This document shows, piece after piece, positions 50,201 through 55,372 of a stretch of 64,000 nt of DNA. Position 1 is the first letter of the stretch, and every line of letters begins with the position of its first letter. The notes under the pieces are model-generated. The model was given only the letters and a program-made list of their open reading frames with translations. It had not been told where the DNA came from and searched no databases. Origin of the DNA: Cladocopium goreaui (lineage: Eukaryota; Sar; Dinophyceae; Suessiales; Symbiodiniaceae); contig CAMXCT020000313.1 of NCBI GenBank assembly GCA_947184155.2, positions 655,472 through 719,471 on the forward strand, written 5' to 3'. Made by a program: the position numbers and the translations under genes.

Positions 50201-53200
50201 CAGATCGAATGCCAGAAAATATGTCAGATAGAATGCCAGAAGATTTGCCAGTAACAAAATGTATAAATGTCATGGTGGGGATCACACGAAGTAAAGTATT
50301 TTTTTGCTGCTTGTTCACCCATCGCCCAATCTCAATCTCCAAAAAAACATAAATATTACATATATATACATATATATATACATATATATATACATATATC
50401 CTATATTACTATAGTATATGGCCAATCTCCTATTTCATCCACGTTTTGAAAGTTCATCAAATCCCGTTTTGAAAGTTCTGTCTCCCGAAAGGTGCCCAAC
50501 TTGGCGCAATTTGCTAAGGAAAGTCACCATTTTAATAGTATGTAGATGTATATATATATACAGTATATACAATATATATATATACGTATGTATATATATG
50601 GGCCATGTCTTCAGCTATGTTCAATTACTGGAAGGTAATTCCCATGAATATCCCTATATCGTTGGTAAAATCCCAACAAAAATCACCATCAAATGTCCAT
50701 GTCCAAAATTCATCACCGCATCCCATTCATCCAAGTGAATCACCATTGATCCCATTAATCACTCGAAAAAACACCATTAAAACATATGGATGTGGGTCAA
50801 AACCCTGTACCCCTGGTGAACCCCAAAATAGCTGGTAAATGGATGTTCATCCCACTAAAAATGGTATTAATAGGTATTGATCCATACCCATATTACCCTC
50901 TGGTAAACTTACAAAAAACGAACTATGGAAAATCACCATGTTTAATGGGAAAATCAACTATTTCTATGGCCATTTTCTATGTCGCAAACTGTTAATTTTA
51001 CCAGAGGGTAAAACACCAGGTGAACCCATGAATCACCGGCTGCTGCCTGAGCTCTTGCTGAACCATCGAGGAGTCTCCTCCCATGCGGTTGGAGCCCCAA
51101 CCTGACAGTGGAAAGGATCGGGATCTGCCGGAGATGTTTTCATCAGGGATTTCTCACGGGATAATGGGAAAAACCCATTACTGGTTGGTGGTTGACCTAC
51201 CCATCTTGAAAAATATGAAAGTCAATGGGAAGGATGACATCCCATATATTATGGAAAAAAAAAAATGTTCCAAACCACCAACCAGAAGGAGATAGAGGGT
51301 TTTTTAATCTAACTACCCTTCGATGATTTCTTACGTAGCTATTGAAAATCACCATTTTTTTAGAAAAGCATCGAACCAATGGGCGATTTCCATAGCATTT
51401 TCCATAGCAGTAACCATCAGAATGGGAAGTCCTGGAAATGGAGGTTTTTTCATGGGAAGTTTCCATGGGAATCCCATGGGAATTCTGGATGTTTCACTCT
51501 GGTCATCCCATGAAACATGGGAATCCAGTTTCATGCCATGGGCAAAAAAAAAACATATAAATATCTACGTACATTCCCGTGGATTGATATGGATTGATGA
51601 CCATCCCCGTTTATATGGAAAAACAAGGCCCATGTTTAACGTCCCGTTTAAGCACATGTGGATATGACCAAAAAAAAGGATATGTGGCTTTGACAAAAGG
51701 GGATATTCTATGGATATTCTTGGGGATTGATGACCAGAACATCCCCAGCTGATATGGATCTACCCTCTGGTAACCTGGTAAACTAACAGCTTGCTATTGA
51801 AAATGGCCATAGAAATAGTGGATTTACACAATAAAAATTGTGATTTTCCACAGTTACGTTAGTTTACCAGAGGGTAGTGACTCATATGACTAATATGGAG
51901 TTCATCGGTATTGAGGAAATTAGTAGGATATACGGCGAAGACAATGATCTAGAGGGATTTAGGCAACAAATATCGAGTGTCTGAACATGGCGAATTAAAA
52001 CCATATGTATGTATATATAATTATATATATATAATTATAGCAACGATGAGAATATTCATGGTGACACTTTATGGGATGTAAATATGTTTTAAAAAAAAAT
52101 GATGATAAGTGACCAGCAAAATCGGATTTCTTCGAACAACCGTATGATGATCACCCAAATTAAGGGATGTTTTTGTAGGCATGATCAACAAACAATGGAT
52201 ATGATATGTCTTAGGTATAGGCTGCAATACGTTTTCTTTAGTGTTATTTATCACTTATGTTAGGGGTTATTTATCACTTACTTAGCCGGGAGTTATTTAT
52301 CACATAATTTGGAGTTATTTATCACTTAATTTGGACATATCATATGTCCATTTAGGGGTTTATATAACTTGAACCAAGAAAATGGGACATTTGACGAAAC
52401 AAACTTTCGGTGAGCCAGCCAAGATAAAATGGGGTATGGTAAGCTTCAAAAGTGAAGACGGCTGACCCAAGGAGGACGGCTAAAACGGACCGCATGTTTG
52501 GTCGTGGCTAAGCTTGGCAGGCTTAGCTGCCCGCTATAACAAACACATGCTTGGCCGAAAACAGTATGAAATTTCCGCAGAAACTGGTGTAGCAGTGTAG
52601 CCGAATCCATTTTTCACTGCACCAGTCACCTAAAACGATCGCGAAGTCGTCCCTTGTTTCACCCATGTTTTACTGTTCCTCTTCGAATCTCGTTGCTTAC
52701 CCAAAACCTTCTATCAACAGTTCAACCATGTTCAACCATGTTAAACCACACTTAGAAACATCATATGACACTTATATAGTCTAGTTAACCCAAGTCTGTG
52801 AAAAATTCCCTTCTTTTTCTTGCCCCTTTATAAGTTGCCGTTTCTTTACCCACATCTTTCACCCACCGCCGAGCTACTCACTACCGAGCCATCGCCCTTC
52901 ATCAGTGCGAAGGCATAACTCTGCCGTGTCGACGCCAACTTGGCGTGTCGCACGGTGGCCTCGATGAGGCAAAAAATCGACGAAGAAACCGCTGGATGAA
53001 AAAAAAACAGTGGGGATTAGATGTTCTCTGGATATATATACGTGCATATAAATATATATTATAACATAAATATATTATATAACATAAATATATATTATAA
53101 CATAAATATATTATAATTATATATATATATTATAACATAAATGTATAACATAAATATATAATGTACATATTAAAGACATATCTATATAATTCTATATATT

Positions 53201-54048
53201 ATAATACACAAAGATGATGATATTGTGGATCTATGTTCATCTAACATACAGAAATGGCAGCTTTGCGGCTACATCTCCTGTTACCCTAGGACAGTTACCC
53301 CTAGGACTCCAAGGGAACCGTGGGGTTTTTGTTTAAGGACAAAAAGCCATCGGTTAGATTTCGGTCCAACATCCAATTCCCATCCGACATGTGGGCACAG
53401 TGCCCATCTTTGGCAGCACCTGTCTGTCAACTTGCTTTTACCCAAGAGTTTTGCTCTGAAACCGGGCCATTGCTCGGTCGGGATTCCATGTCGACTTCGG
53501 GGCTTGCCACCGCACTTTCAAAGTGTACCACATTTCCTGGCCTCCTACAGGACCCCAGTGATGAAATTCATGTCAATTGATGTCTAAGCCCATCCAACGC
53601 AGTATAGATATAGTGCGTACCCGGCCTGGTAAACGTTTACAAAAAACCATGGAAAATCACCAGCATTTTCTATGGGTGATCCATGGGAAAATCCATGCCT
53701 CGCCACAGAAATTTCGCGTTAGCGATTGCCACAGGTCAAAGAGTAAGGGTATGCACCATCCCCATCCAAATGTAATTAGATACAGTATATATATATATTA
53801 TATAATTATTTATTTATATATTAAATATTATCACTATTATTATTAGTAGTAGTATTATTATTGTTATTAGTGTTATATTGCATGATATTCCTATAGAATG
53901 CTGGTTTTTCCTCATCATCCAGTGGTCATTCCTCAATTGGTCAACATCTTTTTCTACCAACTTCCCTTGAGTTCTCGCGGTTCAGCAAGCAGCGTGTAGC
54001 AAGTCATCATCCTTGAGGCCCACTTCTTTCAATGTGTTGCGGCCTGTC
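22344..54048 (-). CDS. RCC1/HERC-type repeat protein gene (multi-exon span)
   Basis: This entry spans the best-supported part of the gene; each exon is listed separately. RCC1 repeats form seven-bladed propellers and act in chromatin, Ran-GEF or HERC-type ubiquitin-ligase proteins. The molecular role of the dinoflagellate versions is unknown to me. The exons at 54048-41997, 36646-34430, 32050-25085 and 23980-22344 join in consistent phase into repeats of DVQQI-AT-AFAAIL-DG-VVTWGD-GGDSS-V--QL. Exon borders recur at the same repeat positions: after the DG before VVTWG, and before DVQQI. Introns run from 0.2 to 5.3 kb and hold family A or B elements. Donors are GT, GC and apparently GA; acceptors are AG. 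Start and stop codons are not identified, and the repeat run probably extends left of 22 kb in degenerate form. Confidence 0.8.
22623..22652 (-). CDS. RCC1 repeat micro-exon ([10 protein letters not shown])
   Basis: A 30-nt exon coding [10 protein letters not shown], phase 0 to 0, with a CAAAG acceptor and a GC donor. It bridges the exon ending AVQHELE (23918) and the one starting AFAAI (22418) exactly as the repeat consensus predicts. Confidence 0.75.
23074..23165. repeat. TATATACA microsatellite
   Basis: (TA)n/(TATACA)n run of about 90 bp. Confidence 0.9.
23680..23778. mobile_element. Family B TIR element (diverged left end)
   Basis: Right end TGTTTACCAAAGGGTA, internal TAGCTATTGAAAACATTACT and TTTTCCATAGTTTG. 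The left TACCCTCTGG is eroded. It lies in the intron between the exons at 23918 and 22652. Confidence 0.5.
23918..23980 (-). CDS. RCC1 repeat exon ([14 protein letters not shown])
   Basis: 63 nt, phase 0 to 0, with a CTGCAG acceptor and GAG/GTCCCC donor. Reads [20 protein letters not shown] plus E. All signature residues (WG, GGDSS) are intact. GC content is much higher than in flanking introns. Confidence 0.88.
24119..24229. mobile_element. Family B TIR element
   Basis: TACCCTCTGGTAAACGTTTA ... AATAGCTATGTTAAAATACC then AGAGGGTA. Sits in an intron of the RCC1 gene, about 140 bp upstream of the exon at 23918-23980. Confidence 0.85.
24388..24406 (-). CDS. Possible 19-nt micro-exon
   Basis: Between an ACGCAG acceptor and a TTTAAG/GTGAAT donor. 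In phase it would add SRGVFK and connect the exon at 24825-24870 to the one at 23918-23980. The alternative reading [12 protein letters not shown], contiguous with upstream bases, also looks like a repeat fragment. Confidence 0.28.
24510..24664. mobile_element. Family B long variant
   Basis: ATCTGGTTATGACATTCACA ... AACTGTGAATGTCATAAAAC then CAGATGGTA. Same long-arm version as 22084-22241 but with GATGG in place of GAGGG. Confidence 0.7.
24825..24870 (-). CDS. RCC1-like exon ([11 protein letters not shown])
   Basis: 46 nt between a GCGCAG acceptor and a GCCG/GTGGAC donor. Reads [15 protein letters not shown], corresponding to VQQIxATxxAFAALLKSGR with substitutions. Phase with its neighbours works only if the possible micro-exon at 24388 is used. 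Confidence 0.5.
25085..25149 (-). CDS. RCC1-like exon ([11 protein letters not shown])
   Basis: Follows a CAGTAG acceptor in phase 0, matching the phase-0 end of the exon at 25562-25621. Reads [19 protein letters not shown], equivalent to VVTWGSSxxGGxxLQ with WG changed to WA. Its donor is not certain, so the lower boundary is approximate. Confidence 0.5.
25375..25479. mobile_element. Family B TIRs around an unrelated hairpin core
   Basis: Ends TACCCTCTGGTAAATTAACA and TTTATTTACCAGAGGGTA are typical. The core ACATAGACCCTGGCAGATAG ... CTATTTTCAGGGTCTATGTT is a different, longer stem not seen in other copies. It lies in the intron between the exons at 25562 and 25149. Confidence 0.8.
25562..25621 (-). 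CDS. RCC1 repeat exon ([17 protein letters not shown])
   Basis: 60 nt, phase 0 to 0, with a GTCGAG acceptor and GGACAG/GTGGGG donor. Reads [20 protein letters not shown]. It joins perfectly after the exon at 27118-27182 ending RVDRLLK. Confidence 0.88.
25660..25774. repeat. GGGATTTAAT tandem repeat
   Basis: About ten copies of GGGATTTAAT with small changes, immediately beside the exon at 25562-25621. Confidence 0.85.
26598..26694. mobile_element. Family B element, right end truncated
   Basis: TACCCTCTGGTAATGACTAA then CATAGCTATTGAAAATGGCC. After TCTTTCCAGTTCGCTATGG the ACCAGAGGGTA end is lost. Same subtype as 18515. Confidence 0.65.
27118..27182 (-). CDS. RCC1 repeat exon ([16 protein letters not shown])
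   Basis: 65 nt. Starts with two bases that complete the Gly codon opened by the exon at 28322-28379, then [16 protein letters not shown] and DRLLK; ends in phase 0 at AAG/GTGGGA. Canonical repeat residues, GC-rich. Confidence 0.9.
27297..27439. mobile_element. Family B-related element (diverged)
   Basis: ACCATCTGGTTATTTAACAT ... TTATAACCAGATGGTA. The interior is AT-rich and diverged. A shorter related piece with ATAACCAGATGGTA ends at about 27623. Confidence 0.5.
27926..28035. mobile_element. Family A TIR element
   Basis: CTGGTTGGTGGTTGGTATAC ... TTCCAAACCACCAGCCAG, with CCCCTCTGAAAAATGATGGA inside. It lies in the intron between the exons at 28322 and 27182. Confidence 0.8.
28322..28379 (-). 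CDS. RCC1 repeat exon ([19 protein letters not shown])
   Basis: 58 nt from an ATGCAG acceptor to a GGAG/GC donor. Reads [19 protein letters not shown] plus one base. Joining over the GC-AG intron to 27182 gives ...[11 protein letters not shown], exactly the repeat consensus. Confidence 0.88.
28834..28864. repeat. Perfect 10-bp stem hairpin
   Basis: CCTGGCGCCT and AGGCGCCAGG separated by 11 nt in an intron. GC-rich stem in an AT-rich context. No adjacent gene end suggests a terminator. Confidence 0.6.
29327..29365 (-). CDS. RCC1 repeat exon ([13 protein letters not shown])
   Basis: 39 nt, phase 0 to 0, reading [13 protein letters not shown] after a CCGAG acceptor and ending at CAG/GATCTC (GA donor). 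It supplies the GGDSS part between DRTVVTWGD (30492) and DVYQLHS (28379). Confidence 0.75.
30492..30518 (-). CDS. RCC1 repeat micro-exon (DRTVVTWGD)
   Basis: 27 nt after a CGTCAG acceptor, reading DRTVVTWGD and ending at GAT/GAAACA (GA donor). If read through, a stop appears six codons later, so the GA donor or another mechanism is needed to continue the frame. It joins in phase from the exon at 31939-32050. Confidence 0.72.
31120..31380 (+). repeat. Degenerate TTTAGGGTT-like repeats
   Basis: Several TTAGGGTTT/TTTAGGGTTGTT motifs spaced by 8-15 bp, interrupted by a TATATA run. Resembles an interstitial, decayed TTTAGGG telomere-type array, though it is imperfect. Confidence 0.45.
31939..32050 (-). 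CDS. RCC1 repeat exon (FGGDL to [10 protein letters not shown])
   Basis: 112 nt with a CCCTAG acceptor and GCGTCG/GTGAGT donor, phase 1 to 0. Reads [20 protein letters not shown], then [17 protein letters not shown]. Extremely GC-rich (CGCGGC runs) within AT-rich flanks. The longest clearly bounded exon. Confidence 0.9.
32149..32234. repeat. TGAATTATGG 10-bp tandem repeat
   Basis: Eight to nine near-perfect copies of TGAATTATGG, starting about 100 bp upstream of the exon at 31939-32050. Confidence 0.9.
32890..33021 (-). CDS. Probable RCC1-like exon ([14 protein letters not shown])
   Basis: GCGCCAG acceptor followed by [14 protein letters not shown], parallel to [14 protein letters not shown]. 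The frame stays open through [12 protein letters not shown], which resembles LADGSVVTWG. Its donor and its join to the next exon are unresolved. Confidence 0.5.
33498..34375. repeat. Large (ATAAT)n AT satellite
   Basis: Nearly 900 bp made only of A and T in its main part, mainly TATAATATAATTAATAATA. Lies in an intron between the exons at 34430-34541 and 33021. Confidence 0.95.
34430..34541 (-). CDS. RCC1 repeat exon ([19 protein letters not shown])
   Basis: Begins after TTGACAG in phase 0, reads EQLR then [19 protein letters not shown], then [15 protein letters not shown]. It joins in phase from the exon at 36566-36646. Unlike other repeats, the DG-VIAWG junction is not split by an intron. 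The lower boundary is approximate. Confidence 0.88.
34823..34930. mobile_element. Family B TIR element
   Basis: TACCCTCTGGTGAACTAACA ... TTTTGTATGTTCACCAGAGG then GTA. Intronic copy, upstream of the exon at 34541. Confidence 0.85.
35103..35205. repeat. (TATATA)n microsatellite
   Basis: About 100 bp of TATATATTATA repeats. Confidence 0.9.
35220..35340 (-). repeat. 12-bp ATGCCAGATAGA minisatellite, array 2
   Basis: Repeats of TCTATCTGGCATTCTGTCTG type. In reverse complement they match the ATGCCAGATAGA/ATGCCAGAAGAT array at 49757-50253. The minus frame reads as MPDR/MPER tetrapeptides. Confidence 0.8.
35458..35567. mobile_element. Family A TIR element
   Basis: CTGGTTCGTGGTTGAGCCAC ... TTCCAAACCACCAACCAC. 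Flanked by ATAT on both sides if the terminal C is taken as a mutated G. Confidence 0.8.
36355..36560. repeat. CACCATTAAA-type tandem repeat
   Basis: Degenerate array of CACCATTAAA, CACCATGAAG and ATCCCATTAA units running up to the exon at 36566. Confidence 0.75.
36566..36646 (-). CDS. RCC1 repeat exon ([16 protein letters not shown])
   Basis: 81 nt, phase 0 to 0, with a CGCGCAG acceptor and CCG/GTGTTT donor. Reads [20 protein letters not shown], then EIVGTQP. All RCC1 signature positions are intact. Confidence 0.92.
36759..36869. mobile_element. Family B TIR element
   Basis: TACCCTCTGGTAAACTAACA ... GCTATGTTAAATTACCAGAG then GGTA. A partial ACCCTCTGG end also occurs at 36684. Confidence 0.85.
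36909..37020. mobile_element. Family A TIR element
   Basis: CTGGTTGGTATACCTACCCC ... TTCCAAACCACCAACCAG. The left end lacks the GTGGTT step (internal deletion). Only 39 bp from the family B copy ending at 36869. Confidence 0.8.
37457..37990. repeat. 41-bp tandem satellite
   Basis: About 12-13 copies of a 41-bp unit containing GTACTGGGAAGTAGTTTGTG and CAAGCTTTGTAGTACA. Because 41 is not a multiple of three, each minus frame stays open, giving long but meaningless reading frames. Confidence 0.95.
38742..39353. repeat. 68-bp TCCGGA satellite, left arm (about 9 units)
   Basis: Units contain GCGGTCCGGAAAGACATGCA, GCGGTCCGGAAAAGCAAGCA and CCCAAAACGTACTCTAATTG. Each unit carries two TCCGGA palindromes. 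Two subtypes, ending in TAGCCATT or TAGATATC, are intermixed. Confidence 0.95.
39551..39690. repeat. CT microsatellite (CTGTCTCT)n
   Basis: Nearly pure (CTCTGTCT)n tract between the two satellite arms. Confidence 0.95.
39745..40512. repeat. 68-bp TCCGGA satellite, right arm (about 11 units)
   Basis: Reverse-complement orientation of the left-arm array, ending in the same GCATGTGTTTCAAGTACAAT flank. Carries about two more units than the left arm. Confidence 0.95.
41220..41522. repeat. GTA trinucleotide microsatellite
   Basis: (GTA)n with GTC, GTT and GCA interruptions over 300 bp. The poly-Val frame is an artefact. Confidence 0.95.
41997..42053 (-). CDS. Probable RCC1-like exon ([12 protein letters not shown])
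   Basis: 57 nt, phase 0 to 0, from a TTCACAG acceptor to an AGG/GATATG (GA) donor. Reads [19 protein letters not shown], equivalent to DGSVVTWGxxDxxGGSSR with WG altered. It joins in phase from the exon at 42587. Another frame with [10 protein letters not shown] is also possible. Confidence 0.48.
42183..42294. mobile_element. Family A TIR element
   Basis: TTGGTTGGTGGTTGAGCCAC ... TTCCAAACCACCAACCAG, with a duplicated ATGTTCCAA near the right end. Confidence 0.8.
42587..42650 (-). CDS. RCC1 repeat exon ([13 protein letters not shown])
   Basis: After a GGCCCAG acceptor reads YSFGAVREL then [12 protein letters not shown], ending at GAG/GACGAC (GA donor). AFAAL and the preceding V-EL-AS spacing are typical. 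The exon also contains a second, weaker repeat half (YSFGAV), unusual for this gene. Confidence 0.72.
42950..43310 (-). pseudogene. Protein-like remnant with two in-frame stops
   Basis: The minus frame begins with [20 protein letters not shown], continues [15 protein letters not shown], a stop, then [20 protein letters not shown], another stop. Length and composition look like protein, and there are no RCC1 motifs. Plus-strand frames are also open, so the strand is not certain. Possibly a degenerate retrocopy or transposon gene inside the intron. Not recognised. Confidence 0.3.
43526..43647. mobile_element. Degenerate family B element
   Basis: TACCCTCCGGTAATAAACAT ... GGCTAAGTATTAAATTACGC then GGTA. 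The core is strongly diverged. Confidence 0.4.
43927..44050. mobile_element. Family A TIR element with 4-bp TSD
   Basis: CTGGTTGGTGGTTTTGGTAT ... TTTGAAACCACCAACCAG, flanked by CCAT on both sides. Variant core with GGATGACATCCCATATATGA. Confidence 0.85.
44127..44167 (-). CDS. RCC1 repeat exon ([11 protein letters not shown])
   Basis: Begins after ATTGCAG in phase 0 and reads [11 protein letters not shown], the QLKNVQQI segment of the repeat. It follows in phase from [12 protein letters not shown] at 45063. Either the GC donor after CTGGG or the GT donor near 44126 may be used; the first gives the right phase for 42650. Confidence 0.75.
45063..45100 (-). CDS. RCC1 repeat micro-exon (WGRSHGGNC)
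   Basis: 38 nt from a TGCCTAG acceptor to a CAG/GC donor. The first two bases complete a Ser codon, then [14 protein letters not shown] and GG are conserved. Confidence 0.78.
45210..45259 (-). CDS. RCC1 repeat exon ([12 protein letters not shown])
   Basis: 50 nt. One base completes the codon from 46972, then [16 protein letters not shown] plus one base, ending at A/GTGTCT. Joined to 45100 it reads [15 protein letters not shown], a canonical repeat. Confidence 0.8.
45850..46010. repeat. (TATATACA)n microsatellite
   Basis: About 160 bp of TATACATA repeats. Confidence 0.92.
46258..46513. repeat. ATAATCACCAT 11-bp tandem repeat
   Basis: About 20 units of ATAATCACCAT with CAGAATCACCAT variants. 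A smaller piece recurs at 46900-46950 next to the exon at 46972. Confidence 0.92.
46972..47054 (-). CDS. RCC1 repeat exon ([11 protein letters not shown] to NVKQIQ)
   Basis: Starts in phase 0 after AATCCAG, reads [19 protein letters not shown] then ENVKQIQ. Two donors are possible: GT after CAAG (46976) or GC after GGTGA (46972). The GC choice gives the phase needed for 45259. WG and GG are intact. Confidence 0.88.
47348..47404 (-). other. Weak RCC1-like stretch, probably intronic
   Basis: The minus frame [19 protein letters not shown] resembles a repeat only loosely. The flanking exons at 48254 and 47054 already join perfectly without it. Confidence 0.2.
48025..48130. mobile_element. Family B TIR element
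   Basis: TACCCTCTGGTAAACTTACA ... GCTATGTTAAATTACCAGAG then GGTA. A near-consensus copy inside the GC-AG intron between 48254 and 47054. Confidence 0.88.
48254..48314 (-). CDS. RCC1 repeat exon ([18 protein letters not shown])
   Basis: 61 nt from an AATCCAG acceptor to an AAG/GC donor, phase 1 to 0. Reads [20 protein letters not shown]. It joins in phase to both neighbours (51047 upstream, 47054 downstream). Confidence 0.92.
48381..48497. mobile_element. Family A TIR element with 4-bp TSD
   Basis: CTGGTTGGTGGTTTTCGCCA ... CCAGTCCCCACCAACCAG, flanked by ATAA on both sides. Inserted about 70 bp upstream of the exon at 48314. An A14 run lies inside. Confidence 0.88.
48762..48952. repeat. TCATCATCC microsatellite
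   Basis: About 190 bp of TCATCCTCATCATCC, the complement of the GATGATGAG array at 17488. Confidence 0.93.
49390..49540. repeat. TCC/GTCGTCCTC microsatellite
   Basis: Pyrimidine-biased triplets giving Pro, Ser or Arg homopolymer frames. Confidence 0.92.
49553..49756. repeat. 40-bp tandem repeat
   Basis: Five units of CAGTGTTCCCTGCCGGACCT followed by CAACCACGACCATCCACGCC, with a CGAGTATCC variant. GC-rich satellite. Confidence 0.93.
49757..50253 (+). repeat. 12-bp ATGCCAGAAGAT minisatellite, array 1
   Basis: About 40 units of ATGCCAGA plus AGAT, TAGA or ACAT. Because 12 is a multiple of three, all frames are open. The plus frame reads MPEDMPDR tetrapeptides and forms, with the two preceding repeats, a 320-codon frame (49390-50352) that I regard as spurious. 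It lies within the intron between 51047 and 48314. Confidence 0.93.
50894..51010. mobile_element. Family B TIR element
   Basis: TACCCTCTGGTAAACTTACA ... ACTGTTAATTTTACCAGAGG then GTA. Ends 36 bp from the exon at 51047, just inside the intron. Confidence 0.85.
51047..51101 (-). CDS. RCC1 repeat exon ([17 protein letters not shown])
   Basis: 55 nt from a CTGTCAG acceptor to a CTCAG/GC donor. Reads [17 protein letters not shown], with split codons at both ends. Joining gives SVVSWG at the front and QELRDVEQIQ at the back, matching the repeat consensus at both seams. Confidence 0.9.
51181..51285. mobile_element. Family A TIR element
   Basis: CTGGTTGGTGGTTGACCTAC ... TTCCAAACCACCAACCAG. Variant core with GGAAGGATGACATCCCATAT. 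Its left end lies 80 bp from the exon at 51101. Confidence 0.82.
51761..51876. mobile_element. Family B TIR element
   Basis: TACCCTCTGGTAACCTGGTA ... GTTACGTTAGTTTACCAGAG then GGTA. Left TIR carries a short internal duplication (CTGGTAACCTGGTAA). Confidence 0.82.
52878..52959 (-). CDS. RCC1 exon following the N-terminal module
   Basis: 82 nt from an ATCGAG acceptor to a GTGA/GTAGCT donor. Reads [20 protein letters not shown], then KGDGSVV plus one base. The VRxAKLASTR...AFALxxGDGSVV pattern is what normally links the ubiquitin-like leader to the first RCC1 repeat in such proteins. Confidence 0.9.
53033..53210. repeat. TATAACATAAATA AT-rich repeat
   Basis: Degenerate repeats of TATTATAACATAAATA. 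Confidence 0.85.
53225..53590 (+). other. Unassigned GC-moderate block
   Basis: Less AT-rich than its surroundings and open on both strands (plus-strand reading [20 protein letters not shown], minus-strand reading [20 protein letters not shown]). No motif recognised; could be an old transposon or retrocopy fragment. Confidence 0.3.
53619..53665. mobile_element. Family B left-end fragment with TACCCGGCC variant
   Basis: TACCCGGCCTGGTAAACGTT then TACAAAAAACCATGGAAAAT. Same variant end as at 19441; the rest of the element is missing. Confidence 0.55.
53994..54048 (-). CDS. N-terminal ubiquitin-like module, last exon
   Basis: 55 nt from an ACTCAG acceptor to a CAC/GC donor. Reads [18 protein letters not shown]. 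This corresponds to the LDGxxTVKEAGLQDGDLLT end of the ubiquitin-like leader found in dinoflagellate RCC1-repeat proteins. It joins in phase to [10 protein letters not shown] at 52959. Confidence 0.8.
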
Positions 54049-54286
54049 CTGAGTTGAATTTTTTGGGATGGACAACTGGCAACTGGACAAAAAGAACTAG
54101 CGATTTATACCGTTTATAGCAATAAAACATGGTAAAATATATGGCAATTTAGATGGTCTAGATATGTTTAGACTTCCCTATTTTTTTTTGGAGGTTTTTT
54201 CATGGAAAAAATCTAGAAAGATGGGGGATTGATGGTGATTTTTATAGGATGTTTTTGATGTATTGTGATAAAACTATATCCATGAA

Positions 54287-54335
54287 TATGATGGCCATGA
54301 TGGCCATGATGGCCATGATGGCCATGATGGCAGAT
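54287..54335. repeat. 9-bp TGGCCATGA tandem repeat
   Basis: About five copies of a self-complementary TGGCCATGA unit. Confidence 0.9.
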
Positions 54336-54894
54336 AACCCCCCGGTGTCAAAAAAACCATGGCTTTTGCTGAAAGCCCCGGCTGGTATTTCTGGGTCATC
54401 TTGATGGGTACTCTCATGCCGAATGCGATGCCAGAAGGGCGAAATCCTTCTTTTAAAAAAAGCATGGATATACATCACCATTTCAAGTATCTTTAGGTGT
54501 TTTAAGTGTTTTTTTCGAGGTTTTAGGTGTTTGAAACCTCCCAAAAATTTACTTTCAAGACAAATATGACAAATCAAGGGATGAAGCAACTTTTCTTTCA
54601 AGCCCGAAAGCATCATCATTTCAAGCCCAACATCCCACATACCTTCATTTCGCAAGCCATAGCCCATGGCTAGTTCGATAACTTGGCTTAGTGAGATTCC
54701 CAAGTCCAACCAAATCCTATGTAAATCCCTCTAAACCCTATAAAACCCACATAAATCCCTATATAATCATCTATTTTAACCATTTAACATCACATATGAA
54801 TCCCATCTAAAACCCTATAAATCCCTCTAAATTCTATGTAAATCCCTCTAAATCCTAGATAAATCCCATTGAACTCCACCATTTTAAGGAGCTA

Positions 54895-55000
54895 AAAACG
54901 ACTCGTTGCGCCGCGACGGTTAAACGACGGCGAGTTGCAAGAGGCAGCCTTCGGAATTCACCAAGCCAGAGATGCCAACCAGCAACGACAGCTGTGCCTT
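54895..55000 (-). CDS. Possible N-terminal-region exon
   Basis: A GC-rich block in which the minus strand reads LGEFRRLPLATRRRLTVAAQ in one frame and AQLSLLVGISGLVNSEG in another. Both could fit the leader domain upstream of 54048. Frame not resolved. Confidence 0.35.
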
Positions 55001-55372
55001 CGGAGACGGAATTTCAGGATCAACTGGGCATATTTCCTGGGATAGTTAGTACCATATTTGACGTTAGTACCATATATATATATCAACTGGAGACAATAAT
55101 TTACGTTAGTACCATATTTTTGACCATATTTTCTGGGGATATTCTCTGAAATTTAGGCCTGAAAAATAGGCCAAAAATACATGGTACCTCCAATCAATCG
55201 GTTCCTGAAAATGGCCATTGATGTGATGCATTATGATAACTATGTGAGTGATCTAGCAGATAGCGTTATTGGATTCAGAGTTATGGGTTTATTTTGTTGG
55301 ATTGATATGGATTTGAATTGTGACTTTAATCAAGATTTCTGTGGAATTATAATATTTCACTAACCTGAAAAT

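Noticed and set aside
53225-53590. Candidate reverse transcriptase fragment
   Set aside because: No YxDD-like or other polymerase motif was found in any frame.
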